DNA of 64,000 bases from Tenebrio molitor (GCF_963966145.1 NC_091050.1:10726001-10790000), one strand, 5' to 3'. Shown: positions 1-13,850, counted from the stretch's first letter. The notes: generated by a model from the letters alone, not told the origin. Program-made: numbers and translations.

Positions 1-3000
1 GACAGCCGAGAACACTTTAATAGTAGCCAGTACCGAGTAAAAGCAAATATATGTCAGTATGTTGCACTTCTTGTTCGTATTGCTCCGCCATAGAATGCAT
101 TTCCGCTTGCGCCTCAACTCTTCTCCACCCGATCAAATGTGGAACTGGATTCGCCACACGTTCGCTTCATTTAATTGTTTCATTTCGATATTTCCGCAAA
201 AAACCACCGCAGCCGATTAGAAAGCTGTCGGAACATTTAGCCAAACCGACACACGTTCAACGCCGCAAAGGCAGCATTTAGGCCAGCGAGTCTTAAGCCG
301 CCTTCACTACTAATTATCGCACACCCTCCGGTCTTCTAATTTTAGACCGATCCAAATTGCATTCTGATTTATCGACAGCAGCGTCTTTGTCTCGGGAGAC
401 GTTGAACTTGGGGCCTGACCCGACTCCGCATCTCGTGCAAAATTTATTACGAAATTGTTAAATTGATTGCTGGCACCGCTATCTGATTGTGCCAGCGCAT
501 CTCGTTGCATCTAGACCGTTTTATTAAGCTCCAACTTGTCTCGATGCTATCCACTCTCGCAAGCTTTCCGCGATTTTTCTAATTATCCCGCGATGAATCG
601 CCAATTTCGCTTCTTACCGCAGCCAAACCTGGTGGCAATGGCCCACGAAAGTGAACATGTCGACGCCGTTATTTCCACTCCGGACAACGAACCCACCGCC
701 GAGAATTATCGGAAAAAACTGCAATCACCGATTCTTCGACATTTGTAATTAATTTTTTCGCGGCGCCGTTTCGACACTCCATTATTTGCGTTGCGCTTTT
801 TCCCTCCTGGAATCCGTCAGCACAGACACCATCTGTCGGGTGTCGCTTTTTCTTCGCTGCGTTTTCTTATGCAACTCTTCGGCGGTTTCCATTACCGACG
901 AGTAATTGTGCGTCCGATGAATAATCATCGAATCATCTGTTCCGAGTAATTGGCGGTTATCTGAATTATTAACTGTGCTGGCGCAATTAGCGCTCGGAAT
1001 AAAAGTAACGAACGTCTTGCCTGCCTCAACTCTCTGTTATGTTACTGTATTTTGACAATGAAAGGAGCGAATTAGAGACGATTCGTTCGTGTATTTTAAG
1101 AAACAATTAATGGAGCCTGCCATAAGTCACGGTCATTATCTGTTGTTGCACAACTCGGTGCTAATTAAGTTGTGAGTGAGGTTCTTGAGCGCCCCCCGGT
1201 CTGCGAGGCCTTGAACATTTAATGTGTTGCATAAACGATTCATTTGCGGTGGACTCCCCGATCCGGAGTTTTACTTTTAGCCAATTTACTTCGTTAAAAG
1301 ATCGTTGATCCTGCTGTGTTGCTAACAGATTCACCATAATGTATACTATTAGGGTTTTAATTATACCCACGTACTAACATAAATTGCACTAATAAGTGTA
1401 GTGACTTGAGAGGTTCAACGGCATCGGCTTCAAATAATGTTAATTTGCGAGGGGAAAGCATTTCGCAAATATTTGTCTTCCATTTGTGACACTCGGTGTA
1501 GTCGTTTTGGGCCTCCACTTGAGAGTGGCGACCGATGAAATTATACACCCATCAGGATAATATCCTAGTCGTTTTTTCGGCGCATTCCTTGCATACATTA
1601 ATATGAAGAGCAAATTCTATCGGACGATTGTATCAAGGACCCATTCGAAATCAACATTTAGCAGTGAACTTGGCAAAGGTAGGCCAGTTGAGTTCAATGC
1701 CTTACTTTCATAACTCCACAATCTCTCTTACATCACTTGTACTACTATACAAAGTGTGAGTGGGGAAATTTACAACTGACGACGTTCTTTGATGCGTCGA
1801 TTCCATCTTTATTGTGCGTCTTTTTAATCTTTTTCGACTCCTGAACAATCTCGCCGATTGCCCCGAACAAACAATGTTTCTTTACGACCTTTTGCGTGAT
1901 TTACGGACCATTGTTTATAAAGAATCTGCGTATAACGGCCGCTTAAGTAGGCATAAAAGCCGGGACAATGCCGGATTAAAGACGTTTTTGATTTAACAGT
2001 GGAGTAAATTTTGGCCGGTCTCGTGAAATTGGACGTAAATCAGGCCAGTAATTGGGACTGTGTTGTTTCGTTTCGCGCTCGTGTTCGGCGAGCACGATGC
2101 GGACAAGAGGCACTCGCTAATTATCTGTTTTGTGGTCAATCACGCCATCCTCGACGAATCTATAGGGTTCAATGGCACCGCCATCATGTGTGTTCGATTC
2201 TCGTAATGTACTCTTCTTTTCTGCGTCGAGTGCAGAGCAGGTAAGTGGCACAATGTTCTCGAATAACCTAGCAGTCTTGATATCTAACCTTATTCACTTG
2301 GACGATGGACACCAAAGTGTGTCCACCAACTGTCGGAAGAAGCGCACAATGCAATTGGTTGGCAAGAAAGCGGAATGGTGCACTCGGAGAACACTTACTT
2401 TTATAGGAGGATGACCGACTATGGCCGGAGAGTTTTTCAGTTTCAAGGGGATAGACGTGCAAAGTAGACGGTTGTGCAACGATTCTCAAATATTTTCTCG
2501 AACAATTTTTGGGAGAAAATTACGAGGAAAGATTCAAAGTTCAACGTTCTGACCAGTATTGCTGATGACGCAGAAAACTGCGAATGATGTAATTGGAATT
2601 TTAAAATGGCTCTAAAAGCAACCACAAAAATATAAATGAAACGAAAGATATTGTACCTGTAAAATGACATAACATACTCTTACTGAAAATACAATACAAA
2701 TAAATCAGTCGTTGCAGTTTTTTCATTTATTTACTGATGCCCAAATAAATCACTCTTTACTAATGTTGTTGTTTTTGAATTTAATTCTAGACTACCAACC
2801 AATTCCCAAATTTCAAAAGTGTGAATTTTTACGATTATTTTACAAACTCCAAATTGTAATTACATAATTCAACATTATTTTTTTGGAAACTGTTGATTCT
2901 TGGGGAGAAAGATTAAAGGATCTTTCTTCTTTTTTGTTCTGGTTCTACACCTTCTGAGTTGAAAGAACGGTTGATTTTTTGATAAGATGAGAAACGTGAT

Positions 3001-3250
3001 CAAGACTTATCAAACTTTTATTTAACTTTTACTAATTTTTCATTCAATTTTATTTCACGTGATAGATTCTGTCTTCGTAAATTCTATTTTATATTTCAAA
3101 ATTTGCTCTACTAATGGAAAATAAACTCCATTTATTGCAAGCTTTGACGGTTTAAAATTCCAGTTTTAAAACATAACGTAGTGAAAAATACTAAAAGTGC
3201 CATGTTAATCGTTTCACGCTGTCATTGGTAGCCCTGCACATCCTTTCGTA
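1..3250. other. Intergenic, nothing identified
   Basis: Short frames only. A donor-like CAGAGCAG/GTAAGTGG ends a 77-codon frame near 2240, but no matching exon is evident. From about 2500 on the sequence is AT-rich. Confidence 0.4.
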
Positions 3251-3358
3251 CAATGGCCGGCAATAAAAACTAGCCATCAGTTTTCTGTGACATCAAAATC
3301 CAAATGTGTAATTAATGCTGACATTTAAATGATGGCAAACTTTTTTTGCCCGCCACTG
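3251..3358. mobile_element. Small inverted-repeat MITE with TA flanks
   Basis: The left end CAATGGCCGGCAATAAAAAC and the right end form inverted repeats of about 30 bp (right end read in reverse: CAGTGGCGGGCAAAAAAAGT), with TA on both sides (3249-3250, 3359-3360). It is 108 bp with no coding capacity. The TA duplication points to a Tc1/mariner-driven element. Confidence 0.6.
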
Positions 3359-3359
3359 T

Positions 3360-5478
3360 ACCACTAATTACGCTGATATGTATTATTAGTTGGTGGATTG
3401 ACAGCTCTGTCCGAACGAATTTTCGGTACAAGCGTTTTTAATTGTTATAAACTGTTGTTGAAATGATCGATTGTTCTAAGATGAATGATATGAAGAATTT
3501 TGCATGCCGTTCTACTTTTTATCACGTAGCATCCACATAGCTAGGTGTTGTGACGTGTCTTCTTGTCTGTCAAAATACGTAAAATCTATCGGTAATGGAG
3601 TTTTGTAGAATTCACTTTCAAAATATTGCTTCAAATATTGTTTCTTCTGTTTTTATACATTTATTTCATGAAACCAAAATTTATCTCTTGCCACTGTACC
3701 TAATCAATAATCAATATTTAATTGCGGCTTTATTACATACTATTCGTCACTAGGTACATAAAAAGTGAGGTTACTCTGCTTTATATGGTTGACAGTTTTG
3801 GTTGTTGCCCACAGGGACATTTAACCAATTTTTGTTTGCGCGTTTTGACAGATTTTCCCCCAAACACAACTTACACTATACAATTTTGTACGAATAGTAA
3901 TCACCCCCTGTATATTTATTGAGATGTTCATCTTTTAATAACTTTGAAGAGATGTTGTCATTTTCTTTACTTTATTTATTATTACGCATCAAACTTTCTT
4001 AATTTCTTGTTTCAAACATTTTTCTATCTCAATTAACTTCTTATGACGCTCATTTTGTTACAAAAACAACCTTAGAACGAGTAAATAAATGCACAATTTA
4101 CCTTTTTTAACCGAATTAAAAAACATCTCCGCTTTAACTTGATACCTGTTACCAACTCCTATAGCTTGAGAAATACCAAATTGGGCAATGAGATATCTCA
4201 ACTCGTCACTTTCAGCAAAAATAAAAATAAAATATTTTTCGTTATGTAAATTTTATTACGTGGACTTATTGCCTCGTCCCCATCAGATTTTTAAACGACG
4301 TTTGCGTTATGTCATAAATTGCAGCCCATTTAAATATGGAAATGACCGTCCATTTTTCTTGCACGGTTTTGAAATGCACATATGCAATTATCGAAGTGGG
4401 TGACAGATACCGTTCGAATGGCTCGTTGTTGACGCACGTGGGACGACGTTAAATTATAAGATAAATTTTCTGTTGATAATTAGAATTTATAATAAGTGTA
4501 TTATCGTAAGGATTCGTCTGTTCTGAGGTCAACCGCTTGAACTTTTGAAAACGGCCAATTCATAATTACCCATATGTCGACATTTACAGTTTTTTCTCCT
4601 TAAAGCTGAAATGACATTCTTTTAGTGACATCATCTCGAACTCGTCTAGGCTCTTGTGCAGAGGTGCAGAGGTTAACGAATACGTATCTTGACTTGGAAG
4701 TTTTCGTTCAGGATTGTTTCCTGTCCTGAAAATTAATTACCACATTGTCTACCTTTTCAGACTTTTTCACCGTATTTGTGACGCACTCGGATAAATGATT
4801 GCATTTATCTTCCATCTAATGCCAGGCAGACAACGTAGTAATCAAGCTGACTAAAAGACTGTAAAAACTTGATTTGTGATTCCTATTGATTTACAAGAGA
4901 TTAAAGCTGTCCATTAATCCTTCTCTTTTAAATTACTCAATTAAGGAGCATTATTTAAAACACCATGATCAACATTTTAAATATAATACAAAAATTAGGT
5001 GTTCCAAAAAAAACTTGTCTCAAACCAAAGTTCAAAACACTTATCTACCAACAGTATCAACTAAACTTACGACCTCCAAATCATTTCCTTCATTTTCGCA
5101 AGTTCTGCTCCAACATGAATGTAATACTTTCTTACAGTTATGTACTCGTATTATGTAATTACGTCGTTGCAGTTTTTTTGTGAAAATTATTAGTAAATAC
5201 TTCAAATTATAAAACTAATAACTATCACGATTTGGTATCGCCGTAATCGAATTAGAAATCATCAAGACACAATTCACAACACAGTGTATACATTTTCACA
5301 ACAAACAATTAGAATTAGTCGGTTTACAAAAAGTTAGGTTAGGTTTAACTAACGGCATTAGTAGCACCGGCTAATTAATCTCTGTCATTGTAATGTTGTA
5401 ACATAACCTCAAACATTGGAAACGAAGATTTTACAGAAATTTCTTGTAGTTAATAACAAAATACCTACACACAATGTG
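3360..5478. other. AT-rich intergenic, nothing identified
   Basis: No coding-like frame, RNA fold or complete inverted-repeat element was recognised. A CCACTGTACC motif near 3691 resembles the end of the 3251 element, but no partner was found. Confidence 0.4.
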
Positions 5479-5570
5479 TCTCAGAAATAAGTACATTAAT
5501 TTTAACTGGTAATACTTATATTTTTTTCTTAAACCTTAAAGTTATCCAGTTAAAATTATTGAAATATTTG
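5479..5570. mobile_element. Collapsed relic of the 470-bp TA-flanked MITE family
   Basis: It contains TCAGAAATAAGTACATTAAT followed by TTTAACTGGTAAT, the family's terminal sequence, and shortly after a diverged inverted copy (CCAGTTAAAATTATTGAAAT). The interior present in the copies at 12668, 17524 and 51384 is gone. Confidence 0.5.
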
Positions 5571-5940
5571 GCACAAATTTCGTTACCCGCGTATGGGGAT
5601 TAATGGATTATTGCTTCGCTTCATAAGCGAAGAAGAAAAAACAAATGCTAAGTTATGCACAGCAGTTAACTGCTGCGCCCGTTACTGTAACCTATAATGA
5701 TAAGGGTGGAAGAGAAAAAATACAATCATATGGTAGATATTAAACGAAAATAATTTTAATAATATTTTAAACTGACCCTAATGAATCATCCATACCTAAA
5801 AGAATGCCAAAATGTCTCCTAAACTTAGTGTATTAATCCGTAAAAATTCTCATGAAGTAATCCGAGTAATCACCGTTATTGTCAATACAATAATGAACGC
5901 ACCAACGAAATGATTAGTCCACTCTTTTCACAATATGTTA

Positions 5941-6187
5941 CTATTCCGGACACCGAATCTTGGCCACAATTGACATTTAACTGACAAATATGTGTGAACT
6001 GGCCTTTATTGAATATAACCTAACTTTTGACTCGATAATGCCATTTTCCTGCTTTTTTGATGTCAGAAGAAAAACTTCAAAGTGATTTTTAATAACTGTC
6101 ATTTATCAATGACACTAAAGATTGGTTTACATATTTTTTTTTAGAAATGTCTAAAAAATGTTGGCCAAGATTCCGTGTCCGGAATAG
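5941..6187. mobile_element. Inverted-repeat DNA transposon end with TA flanks
   Basis: CTATTCCGGACACCGAATCT at the left is the reverse complement, with small differences, of the right end closing GTGTCCGGAATAG; TA flanks both sides. A transposase remnant on the - strand abuts it at 6190, so this may be the terminal part of a larger decayed Tc1/mariner-type element. Confidence 0.6.
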
Positions 6188-6189
6188 TA

Positions 6190-6345
6190 CCTGTGTTTTT
6201 GCGAATTGTTGTGGCAGCATTTTCAATCCGTTCTCTTAAAACTCAATTGTATCAATTGGAATCGAATATACCAAGTCCTTCATGTACCCTCACGAGAAGA
6301 AGTCGCACGGAAATTCTCTGGATTCGAGGAGCACTCCCGCACACT
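6190..6345 (-). pseudogene. Decayed Tc1/mariner-type transposase C-terminus
   Basis: On the - strand the segment reads GYMKDLVYSIPIDTIEF, and then in a shifted frame RIENAATTIRKNTGT, the typical C-terminal end of transposases of this superfamily; a decayed PRSPDL..DFF-like piece precedes it. Stops and at least one frameshift interrupt it. No function is expected. Confidence 0.6.
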
Positions 6346-6349
6346 TCAC

Positions 6350-8639
6350 CATACACTACACAATATCTATTTATGTATTCACTATTCGAAAATAAACGCG
6401 CCATTTTCACAAAATTTTAGCTTAAATCACAGAACCAACACGTAAACAAATACCTGCCTTTTGTAGTCGCATAAAACTAACTGAAAATGTAATCCTCTTG
6501 TCTCTACCTCGGCCGCGCAACAAAAAAACTTTATTCTAAAAACACAATGTTTTGCGCCGATTTTACAAAAACTATGATTTCACGGTCACTGTCATTGGAT
6601 CAAATAGCTAGAAAATAGACATTAATTAATTTATGGAGAGGTAAAATACTGAAATGAGTGGTAGATAACAATTTAGCAATTAAATCCATATGAACCAATC
6701 TACGAAGTAGCTTGCACAGAGTTTTACAATTCGTCTTGCAGGCGATTTAGATTCACACGTTCCACAGATGGCAGCACTGTAGTGACATCCTGTCACTATT
6801 TTTTCAAATTTTATTATGAATTAATCTTAGACATATTGTTTCAGTTATTGTTCTAAATTAAACGATTCCTCTAAATATAACATTTTCTATTCAAAAACTA
6901 CCTTCACCAAGGATTTTAATAAATATTTTTTGTAATAAATAGAATGTGGGTAAAACGTACTATTTTACGTTATATTGAATTTATAACCGCACTGATGTTG
7001 GTTAGTCTTCAGGGAACAGTTTGTCAATTTACATTTACAGGTTTCTGAAGACCAAGCCACTTCCGTATAATTTAACCGCACCTTAACTAGTATCTTAGTT
7101 GATTTTCCACCAGGATTATGCTGTGAAAATGATTGGTAAAACTTGCATAAAATTCATTTTCACCAGGCTTACAGTTAATTTTTAATTTACATTTAAATTA
7201 CAGCAATCAGACAAACACGGCTGTTTGTTTTTGACCATTAACTTTTGTCGGAGGAAGTGGTCAGTGATTCGTAAAAAAAGAGAAAATACAAAATACATAG
7301 TTTAAAATCTAATTTTATTTTTTTAAAGAATGATATACCTAAAGGTATGAGTAAATAATTAATTATGTATTCAATTCTCTCAATTTGTGAACGAAACAAA
7401 TTTAAAAAAAAATGTTTAAGGCAATTGTTATATAAATTACATTGTTAGTAATTTAAAAACAAAAAATAATTTCACATATTGAAAAAAAAAGAAAAGTAGA
7501 AATGGTCTTCAAAAACTTGTTATTTAGTGAATATGTATTGGCAAGATTCAGAGTAAATTTTCGTAAAATACGTCTCTTAAATCTTGAACTACTTTATTTA
7601 TTAAATTTTTTGCTTTATAAAAAGAATAATCCAGACGTCAATTTTTTGAATATATTTTTTTTTATTTGTGAGTAGGTATAACGATGATTTTGGATTAATT
7701 CGGGCTTCCTCTTCAAGAAACGTTAAATTCATTAACGATTAAAATAACTGTCATGGGAACCACATCCTGATTAATTTTTTTGGCCGCTTAAATAATTTTT
7801 GACGTGGAAGCTAAAAACTGTTATAATTGTCGATTCGCATTACATTTTTTGGGTAAAAGGACCCGACGTGTCCGCCCTGACCTGAAACAACGAAACCTGA
7901 ATTTAAATGTGCAATTTTTGTCCGATTATTAAAAGTACTTCAATATTTCATCTCGAAGGTGGTCATTACATCTCAAATTTGCAAAATGATTTTGGATGTA
8001 GTGCATCTTTGCACCTAAAGCGAAACACATGTGCAAAGTTCACGAGCGGTCAATGTCACACATACAGAAAGAATGGTCATTCTTTTAGCAGAAAATATCA
8101 GAGCTTGTAGTTGGTACTTCCCACCTTTGTGTTCCATGACGAATTCATGACGCCACAAGAGGTAACTTATGATTCATGAGTGCATAATGCAGATTTCCTG
8201 GAGTACTTTTGAAAAATCTCTTATGCAACTCGGTACCACTCTGTCATCATGAGTGGGACAAAAAGCGACTTCCACAAACCAAGCCACCGAGACCCCAACA
8301 CTTTGTTGTTGCCCAACAAATATTCCAAGTTTTTTTTTTAATTAACGGTTGGCAAAAATAGTTAATGTGGAGATCGGAGGTTACGCCACAATTGATTGGC
8401 GATTTGCAAGAGTCAAGGGGGGTCTTTGAACCTTCAAATTCACTTACTCAAGCGCGACTCGATTAATTGGTACCGCAGAAACTAATAAATCATCACCGAG
8501 ACCCACTGGTCGTCTCCCAAATTTCCTCGAGTCCCTGGCGACCTCCTGCCAGTATTGCAAAAATACAAAGAAACGCATCTTCACAGCGCCTCATTGTTAT
8601 GGTCCCGCACACCATCAAGAGTGGTTCTAAGTAGAAACC
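6350..8639. other. AT-rich intergenic, nothing identified
   Basis: Only short low-complexity frames are present. A small inverted pair around TCTTCAG and CTGAAGA lies near 7010-7060. Confidence 0.35.
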
Positions 8640-10180
8640 ACTAGGTCAAAGCGGTCAACGACCAACCTTCGTGAAGAAAAGTCCGGAGAAACCGACATCT
8701 ATTTTTGCTTCTGTCTCTGTTGGACTCGCGCCTCGTCGAAAACAGAGAGTACTTCCGTGATTGGGTCGCTTCATCAAGGTAAGTTATAGAATATCTACAG
8801 GAAGGTAACGCAACAGAGTTGTTGACCTCGTTCTTCAAGATCAAGGCGAGAACGCAACTGGTCGTACCGAACGTAACGGTACCGCTTATTATTCTTAAGG
8901 CGCCTTCGAAATTAAGGGATGTTGGTTGATCCTCGCCCAATATTCGATCGGAGAGATCGTGTAGCGGTCCAAGACCTTTCGGACTAACTGTCGGCATTGT
9001 CTTGCGGTTCCTCTGTGGACTGGCGCATTTTGATCACTGCCGGTACAGTTAGGAGAAAAGTGTTAGAGTTGAGCAATCCTGTTACTTAAACCACCGTTAC
9101 TGGATGAAAGTAAACTCACGTAGCGGTACTGTCCTGCAAACTGTACCTCTTACACACAATTCGGAGGGACCTGCACAAAATAACTGTTGATCACACTTTA
9201 GATAGGATTCACCGTTCGGCTGTGGGTGAGAGGAGCGTCCCGGTGCTAACGTTACTTTCATTTTGGGGCCCCGTCCGATAAATTCAATCAAGCGAGTCCA
9301 GTTGCATAAGCACTTCAAGACCAGGCTTGATGGCTCGTTAACGAAATTTATCATCCTCCGAGCTGTCCAACGCTCCCGGTGCGGGATTTATGCCGAAGAG
9401 CATTCGAAGACTCCGCCGCCACCGCTGTCTTGTTCTGTTCTCGTCCCAAAGTATCAGTTTCCTTGTGTAATAAGATCAGTTTCGTTCGGGTCGACGACCA
9501 AAATGTAGAGTAAAATTTTGAAGACCCGTTATCTGGTATTCGAAGGTGTCCAGTTGGTGGTAACCTCTTATTAGCTGGCACGGGTATCAATTACACCTCT
9601 GGTCAACTGTGTCGCCGTAGTGTAAGTCTCTAACGGTTCTTTTCGGGTTGAAAAGAAAATGGATTCCATTTCAGTTACTCAAATGACGCTTCGGAGCGGC
9701 TCACTTTTCCTCGCCATTGTCCCGGTCGGGGGAGGCGATTTACCGCTAGGTCCCGGCCCTGATAAATAAAACATCTAACATTTCATTAGTTCCACATTTA
9801 AAAATTCAATATTCCAATCCAGATTTTCTATAGACCACCTGACATGTAACTAAATATAGTGGTAAATCTGGGGGCTCTTGAAAGGTCGGGGGCAAAAAAC
9901 CGACCCGAGCTTTTTTGGGGCCGGCGTAGGTAGATTAGGCGCTTCCTGGGTCGCGATGGTTAATAAACATGAGCACATTTTTATTATTACGAGGTGTACC
10001 GTTTGTCGGAGAAAGGGGTGCGTTCGAGGGTACCGTTAGGGGAAGACATGTTTCGGGTTGTTTACCGCAAGCGGTTCTCCGGTGTGGGAGAACAATAAAA
10101 GTAAGAAGGAATAGTGCATAACGGGGTAACCCTTTCACTGGCCACAGGGACCAGTTCTTGTTTACCACCACGGACAATAA
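8640..10180. other. GC-rich island without recognisable gene
   Basis: It has higher GC and CpG than the flanks. Open frames on both strands (longest 118 codons on the - strand at 8641-8997) have no recognisable domain. A donor-like CATCAAG/GTAAGTT occurs near 8779. It could be regulatory or part of a non-coding transcript. Confidence 0.2.
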
Positions 10181-10390
10181 AATGTTACTTCCGCGCCAAG
10201 TAGACTGGCGTTTACAACTAGACTACAATAATTTATGGTTCTAGTTAGTCGAAATTAAGGCCTAATTTTGCTTATGCGTAGATGAAGCCATAAAACTACT
10301 CGGATGTGCAATTCTTCGTGCACCGTTTCCTCGACGTTTCTTTGGCTGCGTATCGATTTATTTAGATCAAGGATCCTCAGTATCACGGCG

Positions 10391-10762
10391 AGATTTCATC
10401 TAGTTACCTTTGCATTACCCTTGTAAAAATACGAAATGCCGCTCTACAAAAAAAAAGAACCTAACCTCAAAATATATATCCAAATTCTAAATGTGATTTA
10501 TTATGAAGGGATGATATGAATGCAAAGTTGAGATTGAAATTGAAAATAAGATAACAAAAGCAAGTCACAGCTAGTGTTGAAAGTGGCCACCAACGTTTGT
10601 TAATTCAATTTAGTAAATTGTAACAATTATCAATTCGATTGATGACATTTTTTGACAGAACTAATAGTTAGGCACTCCAAAAAAAAGTAGAGTGGTGCAG
10701 GAATATTTACATGTGCAAAAATTCCAAAGCAAACTAGATGACAATCATTTTGTTCCACACTG
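10391..10762. mobile_element. MITE, second copy of the 58671 family (left end truncated)
   Basis: It matches the intact copy at 58671-59011 along almost its whole length, from TTTCATCTAGTTACCTTTGC to the right terminus TTTTGTTCCACACTG followed by TA. The outer part of the left inverted repeat is missing. It has a small internal insertion relative to the other copy. Confidence 0.75.
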
Positions 10763-10764
10763 TA

Positions 10765-10868
10765 CCTATAACGTCACTTTTTACGTTGTTTGTGTTTTTA
10801 CTCTGCAGACTGACGAGTGGTGCGTTCACAATCCACTCTTCAACGCCAACTTTGACGAGTACCCGATA
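10765..10868 (-). mobile_element. Half copy of the 175-205 bp MITE family
   Basis: In reverse orientation it matches the 24669-24873 copy, including the GTTGGCGTTGAAGA and GAACGCACCA segments and the ATCGGGT end. It stops where the 10391-10762 element ends, so one element probably interrupted the other. Confidence 0.6.
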
Positions 10869-10869
10869 T

Positions 10870-12039
10870 TTACGTGACGAAATCAAATTTTCAAAACGTT
10901 ACGATAGTTAACCTAAAATATGCAAATTTCAATTTTCGACAAATCCCACTTGCAGTAGGGGAAATAGCATCCTCTAATCTTTAATAATGAAGGTTTAAAA
11001 ATTACAACAAAAAAGTTACTAAAGTTACCAGATTTAGTTACCCAGGTCAAAAAAGAAACAAATCCTATACATAATTGAAAAGAATGAAACATATGAGCCT
11101 AATATTCGTTTAATAAAAATTAAAAAACATTTGAAAGAATGTAAGAAAAAATATAAAAATTACCGTTTTTTAACTTCACAAATTATCGTTAAAGATATTG
11201 GGCACCCTTATTAAATTTAATCATGACTCTAATTACCTTGGTGACGAATTCATCTCTTTCTGGTAGGTTATAACTGCATACATCTATATCGTTTTTGTTT
11301 ACTTTAATCACGAGTTTAGTTATCGGCAACTTTAATAACGGTGTCGTGATACAGCCCAATGACAGATAAAAAAATCAACAAATTCCAATAAATTATAAAA
11401 GTCTTGCTCACATATTTTCCACTACAATGTATGATGTTTAATGTATTTTGTTGTAAGTAATGTAGTAATTTCTTTAGCCTTAAATTTCCAACCAGTATTT
11501 TAATTCTCAATTCTCAATTTTAGGTCATCTTATACTCTTTTAGAATGTTTGAAGATCCTACTGTTTTCGACAACCGCTACATAATTTACATAATTTGCAA
11601 CCAAATGCAAACTCTGCAGGCAAAATCGTTTAATAATTTGTATACGCAAAATATAAGGAAATTACAGGTTGTTCTTGCGTAAAAAATATAACAACGGAAT
11701 TATTATTTATGGATCAATTATAGTTAATTGTAAATAACTTTTATTTTTTCTTGGGGATTTTCTATTGTTTTGTTAATTTTTAATATTTTATTTAACTGGA
11801 AGAAAGTAATTTAGGTAGGGCTTGCCGCAGGGTTCTGTTTTGGGGCCATTATTGTGTGAACAAAGAATCCATTTGTTGGCTTTCCTGAACATCAACTTCT
11901 AAGAAACTGTTCTTTTTCTATTTAAAATAATTGAGAGAATTTTTGCGTTGTTGTTACATGTTACTAAATTTATTTATTTAGGTGCCAATTTCAGGAACAG
12001 ATATGGATACTCTCCTCTTCGTAAGATTGGCAATGTAGG
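10870..12039. other. AT-rich intergenic, nothing identified
   Basis: No frame above 64 codons and no recognisable repeat. Confidence 0.4.
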
Positions 12040-12041
12040 TA

Positions 12042-12288
12042 CAGTCGCGAGCAATAAATTTTGGTCGTCACGGTCATTCTTTGACGCAATCGAAAATGTT
12101 CCATTGTAAAACAGTCGTAAATATCATAACCTATCATCATGTTTTATGACATTAATTGCCATTTTTTTCTCATTATTTTGACACTTTGTTGACATGCGCA
12201 TAATCAGGCAGGGAAATTTTTTAAATTTGTAACAATCTAACCAAATTTTGAAATGACATTGACGACCAAAATTTATTGCTCGCGACAG
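12042..12288. mobile_element. MITE with about 29-bp inverted repeats and TA flanks
   Basis: The left end CAGTCGCGAGCAATAAATTT continuing into TGGTCGTCA is repeated inverted at the right end (TGACGACCAAAATTTATTGC, then TCGCGAC). TA flanks both ends. 247 bp, non-coding, single copy here. Confidence 0.7.
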
Positions 12289-12360
12289 TACACACTTGAA
12301 AAAAACATTGAACACAATATGTTGATACAAATAAATTACAAATTGTTATTTCATAATAAA

Positions 12361-12660
12361 TATACAGGGTGTATTAAAAATGGCGCATATAGGTATTTAC
12401 ATCACATAGTTCTATGTTGAAATACAAGCAAAAAACTCTAGGAGCGATTTACTATTAACCCTCTGCTCACGGAGTTATTAACAGTCAAACTTGTAAATTT
12501 GCTTCGATTAAAATGGAGAAATATGTACATACATTTAAATAGTGTCAATAACATACATATAATTCAACAAGTAAAATAAATATTCTTGCAATAATTTTAC
12601 TATTTTGATTATTGGTTTACTTGTAATTTAATAAAACGTAAAAACGTAATTTTTTTTTGT
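12361..12660. mobile_element. Possible transposon end fragment beginning ACAGGGTGT
   Basis: It starts with ATACAGGGTGTATTAAAAAT, similar to the termini of neighbouring TA-flanked elements, but its body does not match them and I find no partner inverted end before the next element at 12668. Low confidence. Confidence 0.25.
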
Positions 12661-12667
12661 AAATATA

Positions 12668-13135
12668 CAGGGTGTAACAGAAATAAGTGCATTAATTTTA
12701 ACTGGTAATAGAACTCATCAAAAGGAACAACTTTTCTCTCTGCCATTTTGGCGAAAAACGTTGCGTAATGGTTTAAAAAAGTAGGAAAGATTTTCCTAAA
12801 ACCGTTCATATCTCCAAAACTAAGCTACCTAAAAACGTGAAGCAACCAGATTCTTACGAAGTGGATTTTTTACTATACGGGTAGATTTATTTGAATTTCG
12901 ATTTCGGCGTTAAAACACGTTTTCTGGATGAAAATGGACGTTTTTTTCATATTAGCGCTGATCTCAATTAGCGATTGCAGTATTTAGTGGCGTAGGGCTA
13001 TTTTAGTGAAAAATGTCTCCAATTTTTTTTGGAATTAAACATCGTTTTTCGGCAAAATGGTAGATAAAAAAGTTGTTCCTTTTGACGAGTGCTATTACCA
13101 GTTAAAATTAATGCACCTATTTCTGTTACACCCTG
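12668..13135. mobile_element. 470-bp MITE, copy 1, long terminal inverted repeats
   Basis: CAGGGTGTAACAGAAATAAG continues for about 70 bp and is repeated inverted at the right end (CTATTTCTGTTACACCCTG), with TA on both sides. The same family occurs at 17524-17943 and 51384-51849. The short frame inside it is a by-product. The superfamily is probably Tc1/mariner-mobilised, from the TA target site. Confidence 0.85.
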
Positions 13136-13850
13136 TAGTATACAAAAATGTTAAAAATTATCCAGGAATTATTATTCTGGTAGTTTTTTCGTAACACTAA
13201 TATATGGTGATAATTTTATGTAATAATAAATCCTGGTATTCACGTTCTGTCAAAGGAACATAACAAATAACTTGTTGTAAATGAATACATACTTGCAAAA
13301 AAACTTGTTTTAGTCATGTATCAAAAGATTAGGCAACAGAAAGTGATAGCTGCTTTGTCGTTACCACTGAAGAAAATAACGAATAAAGTGAAAAGGAAAT
13401 TACTCTGAATTTTTTTTATTCACGTAATAACTAATAAGGAAAATATGGCATAGTATGTTTATTATTATTCTAATGAGTCAACAACACAATAAGACAAGAA
13501 CCCATCAGATTAAATAATTACAAAGACTCTTAATACTCTTTAATGGAAATATTTGCTTTCCTTCTGAATTTTTCGAAAAGAGCTCGAACAATTTTGCTTT
13601 GCAAAAGAAACATTTTCCTCTTTTCTCCGTTTAGGATAGATTAATTTCGGTTTATGTCCACCTACCTGGACCTTGACCTTTAAACTGATGGTTCTTGATA
13701 TAATCCACTTTTAAAGGTGAAGAAAATAGGGTGGCACTAAAATTCCAAAATCTTGACATTGATAAACTAAAACAACAAATTAAAAATGTCCACAATTCAC
13801 ATTTTTAAAACTTAAAAATCCTAAGTTTCAGGAATGCTATGCTATAATAT

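Noticed and set aside
5334..5346. TTAGGTTAGG as a telomere-repeat remnant (also CCTAACCTAA near 36835)
   Set aside because: Only two units each; such short matches are common by chance in insect DNA.
8641..8997. 118-codon - strand frame as a gene
   Set aside because: No recognisable domain, no promoter or splice partners, and a GC-rich island with other overlapping frames.
12609..12809. 66-codon - strand frame
   Set aside because: It lies largely inside the terminal inverted repeat of the 12668 MITE and reappears in its other copies.
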